Assembly (NCBI GenBank): GCA_934045075.1
Contig: OW203724.1
Location: forward strand, 1,852,501 to 1,916,500
Origin: Yponomeuta sedellus
Taxonomy: Eukaryota > Arthropoda > Insecta > Lepidoptera > Yponomeutidae
Direction: 5' to 3'
Length of the DNA stretch: 64,000 bases
Shown: one piece after another, positions 43,963 through 55,783 of the stretch
Position numbering within the stretch: position 1 is the stretch's first letter
Layout: each line of letters starts with the position of its first letter
Program-made: the position numbers and the translations under genes
Notes under the pieces: model-generated
Seen by the model: the letters and a program-made list of their open reading frames with translations, nothing else
Told to the model about the DNA's origin: nothing
Database searches by the model: none

Positions 43963-44043
43963 ATGGATATAGAATTATTTATATCAGGGATACAATCCCG
44001 TCCTGAGATTTGGGATTCAAAAAGTAATAGTTATAGTACTTAA
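43963..44043 (+). pseudogene. MADF/Myb-like DNA-binding protein, N-terminal remnant
   Basis: MDIELFISGIQSRPEIWDSK is the start of a MADF domain (FI..I..RP.IWD). PIF/Harbinger elements encode such a protein beside the transposase. The frame ends at a stop after 26 codons, where the deletion begins. Confidence 0.65.
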
Positions 44044-44112
44044 TAGAGGAGAAAAAGTGAAGGCCTGGCAATAAATCTGCGAATTGTTTATTGAAATTGT
44101 TATGAAACTTAC

Positions 44113-44391
44113 CTTAATGTGATAGCTAGTCTTTCCGCAGGTGCGATGCTTTTCCGCATGTTGGTGTCGTGGTGCTTTAATCCAGCATATAATAGAGCAT
44201 GTAGTTCCCAAAACGTACCTATACTTAAACGAAAATGTTTGAAAAACTTTTAAGAATGGTTTAGAAGATTATCGAAATGTTCGTTGCATTTGTGTACATT
44301 CGTTAAAACTGGATGAACTACGGTTTCGTCTTTTACGACGACATCTTTTTATCAAAAGTAGCGCAATTAAACCTTCTTCGTCAGAGTCCAT
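44113..44391 (-). pseudogene. PIF/Harbinger transposase, N-terminal remnant
   Basis: ATG at 44391 starts MDSDEEGLIALLLIKRCRRK, the acidic-then-basic N-terminus typical of Harbinger transposases. After a break in frame, 44210-44113 reads WELHALLYAGLKHHD and MRKSIAPAERLAITLR, the helix-turn-helix region before the DDE core, and stops at a GTAAGT splice donor. The catalytic exons are deleted. Confidence 0.75.
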
Positions 44392-44921
44392 TATGATCCT
44401 GCACGCCACGCAAGGGTTAAAAAAAGTAGCAGCCACCGACCGCAAGTGTCGACCACCGGCCACAAGTGGCTGTCGCGCGCTTCAGCTACCTTTGTAGCCG
44501 CTTCTAGCTTCTCGTGGCGGCGTTTGTGGCTGTCGCGTGTGGCCCGTGTGCGGCGACACTAAGATCTACTCTGATTTCTGCCTGACAAAACAAAAACGAA
44601 CGAACTATGCAAACTCAAGAGGCAAAACTCTTACAAAACTCACTGCTGGCTGCCAACATTAGAACTATAAATGTAAGAAGGTGAATCTTAAGCTTAACAA
44701 TTTTTTTTCATCCCACCATCTCGGAAAGAGTATTTTTAATCTGCAATATCTAAGTGGAAAAGCCGTTTTTATTCTCTAGAGGATAAAGTAATAGTACATT
44801 ATGACACTAGTGAGCTAAGTTGGTCATTACAGACGAGGTGGGTTTACTGCTCGAGCCGAAGGCGAGAGCAGTTATGGAACCGAGTCTGTAATGACCAATG
44901 CTCACGAGTGTCATACGACGT

Positions 44922-45611
44922 TTTTCAACACACTTGTGAGGAAAATAAAAAACAAGCACAGGTAAATAAAAATAAAAAGTACGCTAAAAATATTGACTCA
45001 GAAAAAGAGTTCGCGTTCTTTTCCGTTTTCCATGTTAGGAAATTTTCATACGCTGCGACATATTTTTCCCTAGATTTCTCGGGTATCAAACTTTCATTGG
45101 CATTTTGCGCCTCATTAAGTATGTCTTGCGGAGTTAAAACCATATCCTCTTCAGTATCAGTACTCGAACTCGACATTTTCACAATAAACAATGAAAAGTT
45201 TTATTTCTTGAGAACTGAGATTGAAAATGGCGCGCGCTTACTTTTTTAATTTGCGCGCTGTCAAATGTAGGCAAATGTAACAACTTCCATACAGCCTATA
45301 AATCGATATTTCTGAATTACAAGTTGGCTTTTAGATATGTCTATCTTTCTCTTATTTTGATTGCAATTTGATGAAAATAAATGTTTAGCTATCGTATTTT
45401 GATACTAACGTGCATAAAATATAAATTAAATTATTATTTTTAGATATGAAAGCTCTTTGCTGTCATTATTTGTCTGTAGTTGATAAAATTAAAACTATAT
45501 TCATTACAGCACTTGTGCTGTAATATTATTACGCACACGTGTATAATGGACAGCATTATGGTTCTTAAACCGGTGTTATAAGAGTCACTTTACGAGCAAG
45601 TGTGTTGAAAA
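44922..45611 (-). mobile_element. TIR element carrying the start of a tyrosine recombinase
   Basis: TTTTCAACACACTTG at 44922 is mirrored by CAAGTGTGTTGAAAA ending at 45611. The interior encodes a recombinase N-terminus on the minus strand. A second inverted repeat (GGTCATTACAGAC / GTCTGTAATGACC, 44822-44904) lies just outside the left end. The TSD was not resolved. Confidence 0.6.
44990..45176 (-). pseudogene. Tyrosine recombinase N-terminal (SAM-like) domain fragment
   Basis: It starts at ATG 45176 (MSSSSTDTEEDMVLTPQDIL). The stretch LIPEKSREKYVAAYENFLTW, then NSFSESIFLAYF, resembles the core-binding domain of Crypton-like or phage-integrase-like tyrosine recombinases of animals. After AYF the match ends abruptly. 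The catalytic R..HxxR..Y domain is missing. The assignment rests on the motif pattern only. Confidence 0.55.
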
Positions 45612-46930
45612 TTGAATTTAGAACATCGTGTGCACTAAGTTTGTGAATTAAAAAAATCGTCGTCAGGCTATACTAGTCCACTGCTGGACATAGCCTTCCC
45701 CTAAAGAGCGCCACATTATGCTATCATAGGGGGTAGTGCCCATAATCCCCACGCTGGGCATGCGGTTTGGGGATCGCAGTTCGGTGGAATTGTACTGCAG
45801 GGAGCGCTGCTGCCCACCCACCGGTTTGTGTCCCTTAGTCGCCTTTTACGACACCCGCGGGAAGAATTAGGTTGGTGCTATTCTCTAGGCCGACACCATA
45901 CAGCAATTAAAAAAATATTACACTCAATTTAAATAACTGTAGCAACGTTACTTTAAAATTTTCTTAATTATACCTTAGTATTATTTTGTTATAATTTAAA
46001 GATTATTCTGTAATACTTACCTGTCATAATGTAGTAATTAATACCTAAACTGAAATAAAAGTGTACCTATCTTGTGATTGTAAACGTTTTTATTTGCATT
46101 TAGTCATTTTCTCGCTGAGGTGGAATGAAAAGTTACGTGTTGCACTCGAGTGCAAAGATTTTTCACCTCGTGCTCTTTTGATTCCCTCTCTAACGCTCAG
46201 GATTCTAATTTTAGAATCCTTCGCTTGCTCGGTCATCAAAATTGAACACGCGGTTAAGAAGCAACTTTGCACTCTTGTATAACAAATAACTATTTTGTTG
46301 TATTACAGAGATTCGTGTACATATTTTTGTTTAGTTTCTAACTAGGCTAATAAATAGTGTTCGCATTTACCATCAATTTCCTGTAATGTTCACACTGTAC
46401 GGAAACTCCAGTGTGGTGTGAACACGCCTTTTGCATCTTTTCGTGTGTTCACACCATGCTGCTTCCCCCACTACTACATACGTTTTCGGACCCCCAATTC
46501 AAACAAATAACTGAAAGTTCGTTGAACTAGTTGTTGGCATAACACTGTCGTCGCGGTATACAATAATACTTTTCGGCCACCACGTAGAAGTCGCCATTTC
46601 GTCAATACTTCACGTTATCGTTTTCGCGCTCCTCTATTCAAGTACCTAGTCCCAGCATAGAAAACAAATCCTAAGGAGGCTGAAAGGCGATCCAGGTTCC
46701 AGTCGTCGTCAGGTCAGATCTAGCTATTGACGGTGGGCGGTCGTGAAAGGTGATTCGTCGGAGATCTGGAAGCGGCCCCTACTAGAGGTACGCTAGCCTC
46801 TGGCCCTCCTCGCACCACGGGTCTGGTAAGTCTTTCTGCCTACTTATACGTCCCACTTTTGAACGTTCGACGATCGCAACACATATTTCGTCACAATACA
46901 GTCCACTCCACAGCCACGGAATCCCAGTAA
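45612..46930. repeat. Intergenic stretch with a LINE 3' fragment at 45655-45900
   Basis: TCGTCGTCAGGCTATACTAG and AGTCCACTGCTGGACATAG begin a block that ends near CCGACACCATAC. It is the same family as the 67-bp insertion at 35055. GTGTTCACAC boxes in both orientations lie at 46420-46460. No gene seen in the remainder. Confidence 0.55.
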
Positions 46931-47085
46931 CCAAAACAAATAGATAGGCTGTTTGTTTTCACAATGTAATATTTGCGCACCCTGACGGGTAGAGCATGCT
47001 TGTACCATAATATTAAGTTACCAACTACATGATATGTAATTAATTACCATGCTTTAGCAAATAAATTATTCTATTCTATCGGGGG
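46931..47085 (+). mobile_element. LINE 3' tail ending in TTCTA repeats
   Basis: GCGCACCCTGACGGGTAGAG, then an AT-rich stretch and AAATAAATTATTCTATTCTAT at ~47060. This is a typical 3' UTR plus microsatellite tail of an insect LINE; no coding part remains. Confidence 0.5.
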
Positions 47086-47603
47086 AGTCCCCAAGAAGAG
47101 GCCGCGTACAGTGTTGCAAGCATTGCACAAATCAATGTGTTTATATATCGACAGGGTTACATGCCATTTTTATTTTATACCTTGCTTAAGGGGTTATAAA
47201 CGCTGATATTAGGAGTTTTTCATTCGTTCGTATTACATTGATACAAGGTTTATAGATTTGATTTCAGACTAGATGATTCTAGACTATATTTCCTAGGTTT
47301 TGGCAAATGGAAAACGCAATTGAATAAAATTTTCTCGATAGAAATTAATTCCAAAGTACAGTCTTACTTTTGCGTTTTTTGCCAGTACTCAGCAACGCCT
47401 TTAAATACATCAGCTGTGTTGTTTCTCTGAATAAGCAATTTAGAGATGCAGATGTTGGTGTTTCAGTTTTCTATTTACTGCTGTGGTTGAATTTTAACAA
47501 ATTAATTAACTTTACGCATCAAAATAACGCTAAGGGCGATATTTGCGCGTACTATTGTCATCGCGTTTTCCTCCGAGCAGCGTATATGTCTGTCACTGAC
47601 TGA
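47086..47603. other. Intergenic sequence, no gene seen
   Basis: No recognised coding or repeat feature. The right border is where the copia-4 LTR is cut off. Confidence 0.35.
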
Positions 47604-50600
47604 GAGTAAAATTGTATTTAGAACTTATTATTTGTCTATCGACTACAGATAAGACTCCTTGTTCTAACACTCCTCCTCTATTTTAACTCTTTTAACTTGT
47701 TGCGAAACATTCACACAACACCCATACTTAAAGTACACCAAACAAACTTCCCTTTCAGCAAAGGCTTGGTCAACGAGTCAGCAACCATATGCTCTGTCTG
47801 AACATACTCCAACTCAATATGGCCATGTTCAACTGTCTCTCTCACAAAATGGTGGCGTACCGAAATATGTTTCGTACGCTGATGATGCACAGGGTTGTGC
47901 GCAATTGCGATAGCAGGTTGGCTGTCACTACATATCTTAATTGGCAATTCAGACTGGCCAGTTATTTCAGCCATAAATCTCTTCAAGAAAATAGCCTCTC
48001 TGGCAGCTTCCGGCATTGCGACATATTCAGCTTCCGCTGTTGATAGTGCAATGGTCTTCTGCTTCTTACTTTCCCAGCTGACAGCAGCTCCCATCTGCAA
48101 GAACACAGCTCCTGAATACGACCTCTTATCATAGCAGGAGGCATGACTTGCATCTGCCTAGCAATGTATTTCGTCCGATGTCTTCTTGTTCATCAGACCA
48201 AATTCTTTGGTCCCTTTAAGGTATCTTATCACACGTTTAGCAGCTATCCAATGCTCTTCTGTGTAGCAACTGTTAAACTGACTTAGATAATTTACTGCAT
48301 ACGAAATGTCCGGCCTTGTGCATAACGATAAGTACATCAAAGATCCAATCATATTTTGATACGGTATGTTAGGATCGGGTCTATGGTCCGGTCCTGGCTT
48401 GATTAGGTTTTGACCAGTAACCGCAGGCGTAGCAGCTGGCTTGCAGTCTTCCATTCTAAACGTTTTCAACACCTTGTTGATATATTTCTCCTGGTCAACC
48501 TTTATCCCGGAATCACTTTGAGTGATGTGCATGCCTAGGATCAACTCCGCTTTGCCTAAATCTTTCATTTCGAATTTCGACATGAGATCCTGCTTTACCT
48601 TGCGTAACTCTGCTTTATTATTCCAAAAAATCAGCATATCGTCGACATACACCGCTAGTATAATCACGTTGCTTCCTTTTGACCTCGTATAAACGCAGGG
48701 TTCATTCTTCGATCTCTTAAATCCCAACTACAACAACTCACTGTTGAGTTTCGAGTTCCATGCCCTCGGCGCTTGCTTGAGCCCATACAAGGATCGCTTC
48801 AATAAACAAACATGATTCCCCTTTCCATTTTCCTCGAAACCATCTGGTTGTTTCATATAGACCGTCTGGTCAAGTTCTCCATACAAGAAAGCCGTCTTGA
48901 CATCTATTTGGTCTATCCTCAATCCTTGTTTGACTGCTTGCGAAATCAAAGCACGTAGTGAGCTATGTCTCACAACGGGCGAAAACGTTTCCTCGTAGTC
49001 AATTCCACATCGTTGACTGAATCCTCTAGCAACAAGCCGTGCCTTATAGCGTATCTTATTTCCCGCCTCTTCTTTGATTCGAAATAACCATTTCGAATCA
49101 ACGACGTTACGAGCTTGTTGCGGCTCCACTAGTATCCAGGTACCATACTTCTATAAAGCATCAAGCTCCTCCTGAACAGCAGCTCTCCATTGCTTACTGT
49201 CTGGTCTGGATAATGCTTCACGAATTGTCAAGGGATCTAGTTCTGAATCAGCTGCTTGGTACAGATCGTAGTCTGAAAACTCTTTTGGTTTCCTATCTCC
49301 CAGCGGATATCTCCTTTCTGTTCCTTGCTCCACGCTTTCAGAATCCTCTTCAGGTGTTTCACAATCCTCAAAAATTTGTGTTTCTTCAACCTCAATATCT
49401 GGTAGATGAACCTCGGGTTCTGGTTCCCGTTCTTCCTCTTCAATGACTGTACTCTCAGTCTCATAAGTTTTAAGTATTTACAGGATTTTCATCTAAATTC
49501 TCATTTCCCATGGGCAAATCAGCAGTCTCTTCTGCGTTTCTGTCTGGTTCGCTTTCAGGAAATGACATGAACTCCACTAAGTTCTCTTCTGAATCCACTC
49601 CATCCGTGTATTTGCTATTTTCCAGGAATATCACATTCCTCGCCTTAAACTGTTTTCCTGTTGCAGGTTCTATCAGGCGGTATGCTTTCGCATTGTCACA
49701 GAAACCGGTGTGGACTAACTCTTTGCTCTTCGCATCCCACTTGGTCCTCTTCTGACTTGGGATGTCCATAAAAGCTTGGCACCCAAATGTCCTCACCATA
49801 TTCAGATCACATTTCTGACCAGACCATTTCTCTTCAGGTGTCATGTTGCGCACCGCAATGGTTGGTGATCTGTTCTTCAGGTATACTGCATGATGGACAG
49901 CCTCTGCCCAGAATCGTTGAGGAAATCCAGAATCTTGCAGCATGCTTCTGGCTTTCTCGCAAATAGTGCGATTCGACCTCTCCGCCACTCCGTTTTGTTC
50001 TGGCGTGTAGTCAACAGTCAGCTGATGGTGGATCCCGTTCGCTTTCAGGTAGCCATCCATCCTTTTGTTGACATATTCCGTGCCATTATCTGACCTCAAG
50101 ATCTTGATCTTCTTGTCGGTCTGATTTTCCGCATAAACTTTAAACTCTTTAAACTTTTAAAAAACATCACTCTTTTGTTTCAAAAAGTATACAAAAGTCT
50201 TCCGCGATAAATCATCAAAAACGTAACAAAATAAAGGTTTTTACTAAAAGAGGGAACTCTCATTGGGCCGCATACATCTGAGTGTACTAATTCTAGAATT
50301 TCATTAGCCCTTGTACCCTTATTTGTAAAAGGTTGCCGCGATTGTTTTCCCTTTATGCATGAAATGCAGTCTAAATTGTGTGTACACTTTGGAAAACTCA
50401 CCTCAGTTGCCAACTTGTCTCTTAGTAACTTCAGGTTCCTCAATCCCAGATGTCCCATCCTTCTATGCCACAGGACCTGGTCATTTTGCTCACCTCCTGT
50501 TGTCGCTAGTGCAGAACCGTAGGAACAGTCCTTGATTTTGTAGATACCTCGTTCCGCCACCCCTGTCGCAACAGTTTTGCCGTAAACCTCGCACTCGTTA

Positions 50601-52048
50601 CTCTTATAGATGTCGCACGCCGTCTCTGTGAACACTAATACATGCCCCTTTTTGGCAATCGCATTTACACTCAATAAATTAGATGCTAACTTCGGTACAT
50701 AGGTAACATCACTTACCGTCAGCTTGTTTGACACTACCATACTAACACTTTCGCCCAGCACCTCGTTTCCATCCGCACACATAACTCTTAAAGGTCTAGG
50801 AGTCTTTTTTAAGTCCTTAAACTAAGCTTTAGTCTTCGTCATATGGTTTGAAGCTCCAGAGTCGATCACCCAATCTTCTGCAGGTTCACACGCAATTCCC
50901 AAGGCAAATGCTTGATGTGCTTCCTTCTTTGTCTCCTCCTTTCTCTTGTTATGAGGGCATTGGTAACACTTGTGAGGCCCACCACAGATGTAGCACTTCA
51001 ATACATTCTTTGTAGTTTTGCTAGTATTGACCTTGTTCTTCCTGTGTTCATTTTTGTTCGTTAATAGTGCTGACGTTGACGTCTCACTTCCACTTCCTGA
51101 AGCTGAGTATGCATCTTCCATTTGGAACAGTTTATTCTTCACGTAGTCAGACGTAAGTTCTATAATACTGTTCTCAATCGTCATTTTCAATCTCAAACTC
51201 CGCCGTCAGACTTTGGAGTAACAGGGCAGCCAACAGTTCATCATCGACTTCCTTTCCAATGTCTCTCAGTTCCTGGGATATCATTAACATAGCTGTAACA
51301 TATGCCCGTACCGTCGAAAAATGCTCTAATTTCAGACTGACCAATCTGGATAACAGGCGGCATCTATTATTCAAGCCTTTATCCTCGAATGTCTGTCTTA
51401 GCATCTCCCAAGCTTCTTTCGCTGTCTTCGCAAGGCGTATGTGCACAAGACATTCAGGCATCACCACTATGCCTATCTTGGCTTTAGCCTTCTCATCTCT
51501 CTTTACAGCTTTCTCATCAGTAACGCTTGGCGTCGTGCTAGTGTACTCCCAAAGATCTTCGTAGACAAGTGCCATTTCCATTTGGACTTTCCACGTCGAG
51601 TAATTAGAGCTACCCTCTAGCCTTGCCTTTGGTGGCATGTTTAGACTGTTACTTGCCATCTCGTTGACTGATTTCTCAAAGTTGTCTCCACTTCCACCAG
51701 AGCCTCTTCTAATCTCTGTCTCTGGTATCCATCAGCAAATCACTATTTTGCACTGTGCCCGTAACATAATGGTGTTTCCCACTTTGGAACACCATTTATC
51801 TTTCAGAGTGCACCTTAGAAACTGAAGAATGATTATACTGATACATTGTGGAAGTAAATAATAACGTAAAAATAAAATAGAAAATTTATTTTTACATGAC
51901 AACACACAAGAAAAATTTAAGGTAAAGTGAAAAGTAACAAAACAATATCTGACAATATTCCAGATGTCACTTTTCAAACAGAGAGTAAAATTGTATTTAG
52001 AACTTATTGTTTGTCTATCGACTACACATAAGACTCCTTGTTCTAACA
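47604..52048 (-). mobile_element. Decayed Ty1/copia element (copia-4)
   Basis: The right (5') LTR ends TTCTAACA at 52048 and begins near 51740. The left (3') LTR keeps only its first ~66 bp (47604-47669) before being cut. AGTAAAATTGTATTTAGAAC to TTGTTCTAACA is shared by both. The coding region is in full copia order but broken many times. Its outer 3' border was lost, so no TSD can be read. Confidence 0.88.
47711..51659 (-). pseudogene. Copia-4 gag-pol pseudogene
   Basis: Gag begins at 51659 (SNYSTWKVQMEM), with a zinc knuckle CYICGGPHKCYQC near 51020. Protease (WVIDSGASNHMT) is at 50860 and the GAG-pre-integrase WHRRMGHLG at 50470. Integrase has LVHSDVCGPM, RSDNGTEYV and PEQNGVAERSNRT. RT has IDVKTAFLYGELDQTVY, LKQAPRAWN and VYVDDMLIF. 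RNase H has VSWESKKQ and STAEAEYVA. Stops or frameshifts occur near 51180, 50820, 50210, 50155, 49470, 49240, 49150, 48727 and 48157. Many are single nonsense changes, so it is long dead. It is only distantly related to copia-1 to copia-3. Confidence 0.92.
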
Positions 52049-52049
52049 A

Positions 52050-53711
52050 GTTGACGACAGGTCGACATGGCAATCGGGGCATGAGGTGAGCCGCGGAGGC
52101 GGAGTCGCCCCGCACACCCGCACAGTCCCCGCGTCGTCTTAGTCTTAGTGTCGCACGAGTCCGTATCGACCGCGTTTATCGATTATAATCTCGCTCACAT
52201 AATTTATTACTATTGTGTTTTAAAAATGACTACGGTTGCATCTTCGTCCCGTGTTCAAGCAAAAAAAACAATAATTCACTCTCAAGCTCGAGAACTAGCT
52301 AGAAAATTGTGACATTGAACGGAAAAATAATTGTTACAAATTTTCTGTCAATCAGACATTAGACAGGGCTGTGTTTTATACAGGTTTATCGAAAAGAACT
52401 ATGTCTAGGATAAAATCAGAATTAAAATCAGTGGGAGCAGAGGAAAAGTTGAAATCACCCAAAAAACGGAAGAAGACAGGTCTAAAATTTTGTGTTGATG
52501 ATTTTGATCGTACAGTGATTCACAACATCATAACAGAATTTTATTTACAAAAGAAGATCGTTCCGACATGTCCTAAGTTACACGTTGCTTTACGTGAAAA
52601 TATACCTTTTCCTTGGGGTATTCGTACATTACAACGGCTGTTAAAGAAAATGGGATACAGATGGCGTCAATGTCAAAATAAACGATCTATTTTAATTGAA
52701 AAGCCAGATATAGTTTTCAAACGGTATCAATACTTAAAAAAAATGAGAGAATTCCGACAACAAAATAAAAATATTTTTTATTTAGATGAAACATGGGTGG
52801 ATAATAATTTAACTTTCAAAAAGTGTTGGCAAATGATTGGAACAAAAGGAATTCTCACAGATACTAGTTCTGGAAATAGACTTATAGTTGTTAACGCAGG
52901 AGGGAAAAACGGATTTATACCTGGAGCTTCTTTAATTTTTAAGGCCGGTACTACGACTGGCGACTATCATGGTCAAATGAATGGCGAGAATTTTGAAAAA
53001 TGGGTAACGGAAAAAACTTTTGCCGTCTCTTCCTGAACGCAGTGTCGTGGTAATGGATAACGCACCTTACCATAGTGTCCAGCTCAACAAACCCCCAACA
53101 AAAAGTTCTCTAAAATCAGTTATGATAAATTGGCTGGAAGTGAAGTGATCTATCGTGCGATAGATCAATGAGAAAGCCAGATTTATTTAAAATTATAGAA
53201 CAACATAAACCCGTTGATATCAATTATAAAATTGACCGTATAATTAAAGGACATGGTCATGATAGTATTAGATTACCTCCATATATGTGCGATTTAAATC
53301 CTATTGAATTAGCCTGGGCCGCCGTAAACGCTTCGTCAGGGAACACAACATAAAGAGCGATTTGTGTTTGACAAAGCTTAAAGAGATAACAACGAATGCA
53401 ATTTTGTCAGTCACGGCAGAAAACTGGAGCAATTTCGAAAAACATGTCCAGAACCTTGAAAATGAATATTGGGAAAAAGACATGGGAATGGAAAATGAAA
53501 TGGAAGATTTTATTATAAAAGTCGGAGATACCAGTGACGAAGATTCTTTAAGTTTTTGTAGCGATACGTTAGATGATTCAGATGAATAAATATTAACTTA
53601 AATGAAAACATGGTATTATTTTATTCACATTTTGTTACATACATAATAAAAATATATCGATATTGAAAACGTCACGTCACTAGAGAATTGGCATGTCGAC
53701 CTGTCGTCAAC
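52050..53711 (+). mobile_element. Tc1/mariner-class element, 1.66 kb
   Basis: The ends are GTTGACGACAGGTCGACATG and its reverse complement at 53692-53711. A single transposase pseudogene fills the interior. The left tip touches the copia-4 LTR with no more than one base between. A TA target duplication cannot be confirmed because the left flank is copia sequence. Confidence 0.85.
52226..53589 (+). pseudogene. DDE transposase of the IS630/Tc1/mariner class, frameshifted
   Basis: It starts MTTVASSSRVQAKK at 52226. Helix-turn-helix-like DRAVFYTGLSKRTMSRIKSE and a paired-like region follow. The catalytic blocks are IFYLDETWVDNN (D1), VVMDNAPYHS (D2, GAT at 53056) and CDLNPIELAW (E, GAA at 53306). 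D2 and E are about 83 codons apart, far more than the DD34E of Tc1, matching the DD82E (Sailor) group. The C-terminus is acidic (SDEDSLSF...DDSDE). One-base shifts occur near 52305, 53015 and 53325, and stops near 53148. Not functional. Confidence 0.85.
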
Positions 53712-55309
53712 ATTAACTGACTTACAAATTGCTATATTAGCAATAAAGCCGCCAATTGTATTTGATCTTTTGTATCTGCCGTTTCTGTAACTATTTTTCC
53801 GGTATACAACAAAGAATATTTTTGTTTTATCTTATCCTACAAACAACACATGTTGTTAGTTTAGTGGCCTTAAAGCCGAAGGTATTTTTGCATTGTTGTA
53901 GGGATTTTGAGCTCAATTTCAAAATTTCGTTACCAACTGCGCAAAAAAAAAAATTCACTTCTCCATAATTAAATGGCGTAGATTGGCAATAAATATTTGT
54001 ATTAAGATGTGATTTTTACCAGACAAACGAAGTCGCTATTGCGAATTTTAGATTGAGAAAAGCAAAAAGTTGTGACCGCCGAGTCATTTCCAAAATAAAG
54101 GTAATTCACATATTAAACGCAACATTTTTTTAAGCAACTTAAAGAAAATCAAAAGCTTTTTCGGCTGATAATATAAGGTGTCTAATGTCGGTAACTAACA
54201 AAATTCATGCTAGATTAATTTTAGGCTTCTGGCTTTTATTCTTAACGGACACTGAGAGCGGTTTTGCACTACGTCCGATCCGAATACTGGTCTAGAAATC
54301 TCGGAAATGGAGATAGATGGATGACGAAGAGACATTGGATGTCGGAAGCTGGATTTAGTGCGTGAACTACAGTAGAAATAGTTCTACGACTACTTTGGAC
54401 CGTATTTTCGCGGACTCGGATCAACCGTAATGCGAAATCGCTTAATGGTATCGACGAACAGCAGTGTACATATCTGGAACATGATTTCCAATAAAGGACT
54501 TTACCATTACTTTGAATTATACTTATATTATGATTTCAGACCAAGTGAAGCGACTAGGAAGCGGAAGCATATTCTAGATGATCAGGCAGCTGCTGGGACT
54601 TCGCAGATAAACGAAGACGAAGAACGAGAACTAACATACGAACTAGATCTTAAAAATAACGTTAGTACAATCAAACAGCGTAAAACCAAACGCTGTTTTG
54701 GTGTTATAAATTTAAAATGACTTACATAAGTTATTTTTGTTTCAGGACGAATATACAACCAATGTTAGCCAGTTGTAGATGTGAGCCATTTTGTGATCCA
54801 TAGTTGTAGACGTGAGCCATTTATTCAATGAAATGATTAGATGATCTCAGCTCAAGTCTTTGTGTGTGGGCTCAAAAGTATGACCATAACGTCAGAAAAA
54901 CTTACTTGCCTAATTTGTAAAAAAGAATTAAAACTAAAGAACTCAACTGAAAAGGTGAATAAAATGGCGGTAGCAGCTTTATTAGCACCAGGATGTGGAA
55001 GAGCACAACTACGAGTATATCAACTTTCAGCAAGTGTTGATTTATGAGAGGGAGGTAAAAGCGTGGAACCAGATGCAAAAGGCTGGCGTAATGGAAAAAC
55101 AAGCAGCCTTGGAAGAGGGTAGAGAGTATCTGAAAATGGTACACCAACTATTGATGTTGTATTATATAGTTGTTGGTGCAAAAACCTGACGAAAACCTCC
55201 AACATTCCGAGAAAAGATAAAGGGTGGAAAACTTGAATACTGATTATATCTGTTCATTTGATGGACATTAAATTTTTTGAATAAAATATTTTCGTAATGG
55301 CGTAAATAT
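53712..55309. other. Intergenic stretch with a LINE 3' tail and unassigned exon-like frame
   Basis: GCAATAAAGCCGCCAATTGTA at 53741 is a LINE 3'-end motif like those at 24370 and 30440. At 54541 a TTTCAG acceptor precedes a ~59-codon open frame, PSEATRKRKHILDDQAAAGT..., rich in charged residues and ending at 54720. It could be a last exon of a host or transposon gene, but I do not recognise it. 54840-55190 has short open frames without known motifs. Confidence 0.35.
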
Positions 55310-55783
55310 TGTTACGGGCTAGGGTTCTGGATTTAGATGTAAAACGCCACTGACAACTTCTTAGGATTTATTCACGCAGGGTCTGGTCTGCAGGTCACGA
55401 AGTCCACACGTAGATTCCAATCGAAGTCCAATAGTCTCGCTGAGGTCGTAGGTTATCGCTCGTATCGCAGGTATGTTCGCTCGAAGTTCACTCTTCGCTA
55501 TTCCAAACGGAACTGACAGCGCGCCGCGGCGACCGCTATTTATATCCGCCGGCAAGGGTTCTAGAACATTCAAGTACGTACCTACACTCGGTGCACGCGG
55601 CAACGACTCTAGAACAAAGTCCTTGTCAAAGAGATTTGAACCTTATACTAGTGGACATACGAGTCACTATTGCTTGCAACGTTTTATTGTTTACTAAAAC
55701 GCAGCATGCGGCGACTATTCGATAGGCTTCCAGAAGGCTCTATTCTAGATGGTTCGGGATAGGACCGCGACACTGCTCCCCTC

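Larger units (their letters stand above)
43664..44559. mobile_element. PIF/Harbinger deletion derivative with TAA TSD
   Basis: The TIR tips are GGGTCACCGCACACGGGCCA (left) and, inverted, GTGTCGCCGCACACGGGCCA (right). The flanks are TAA at 43661-43663 and 44560-44562, the 3-bp duplication of the superfamily. GC-rich sub-terminal repeats with GCCGCCAC boxes follow. Starts of both Harbinger genes survive, facing each other. Confidence 0.9.

Noticed and set aside
54430..54720. 96-codon protein starting at 54430
   Set aside because: The first 37 codons look like intron sequence before a TTTCAG acceptor, and no homologue is recognised, so it is not called as a gene.
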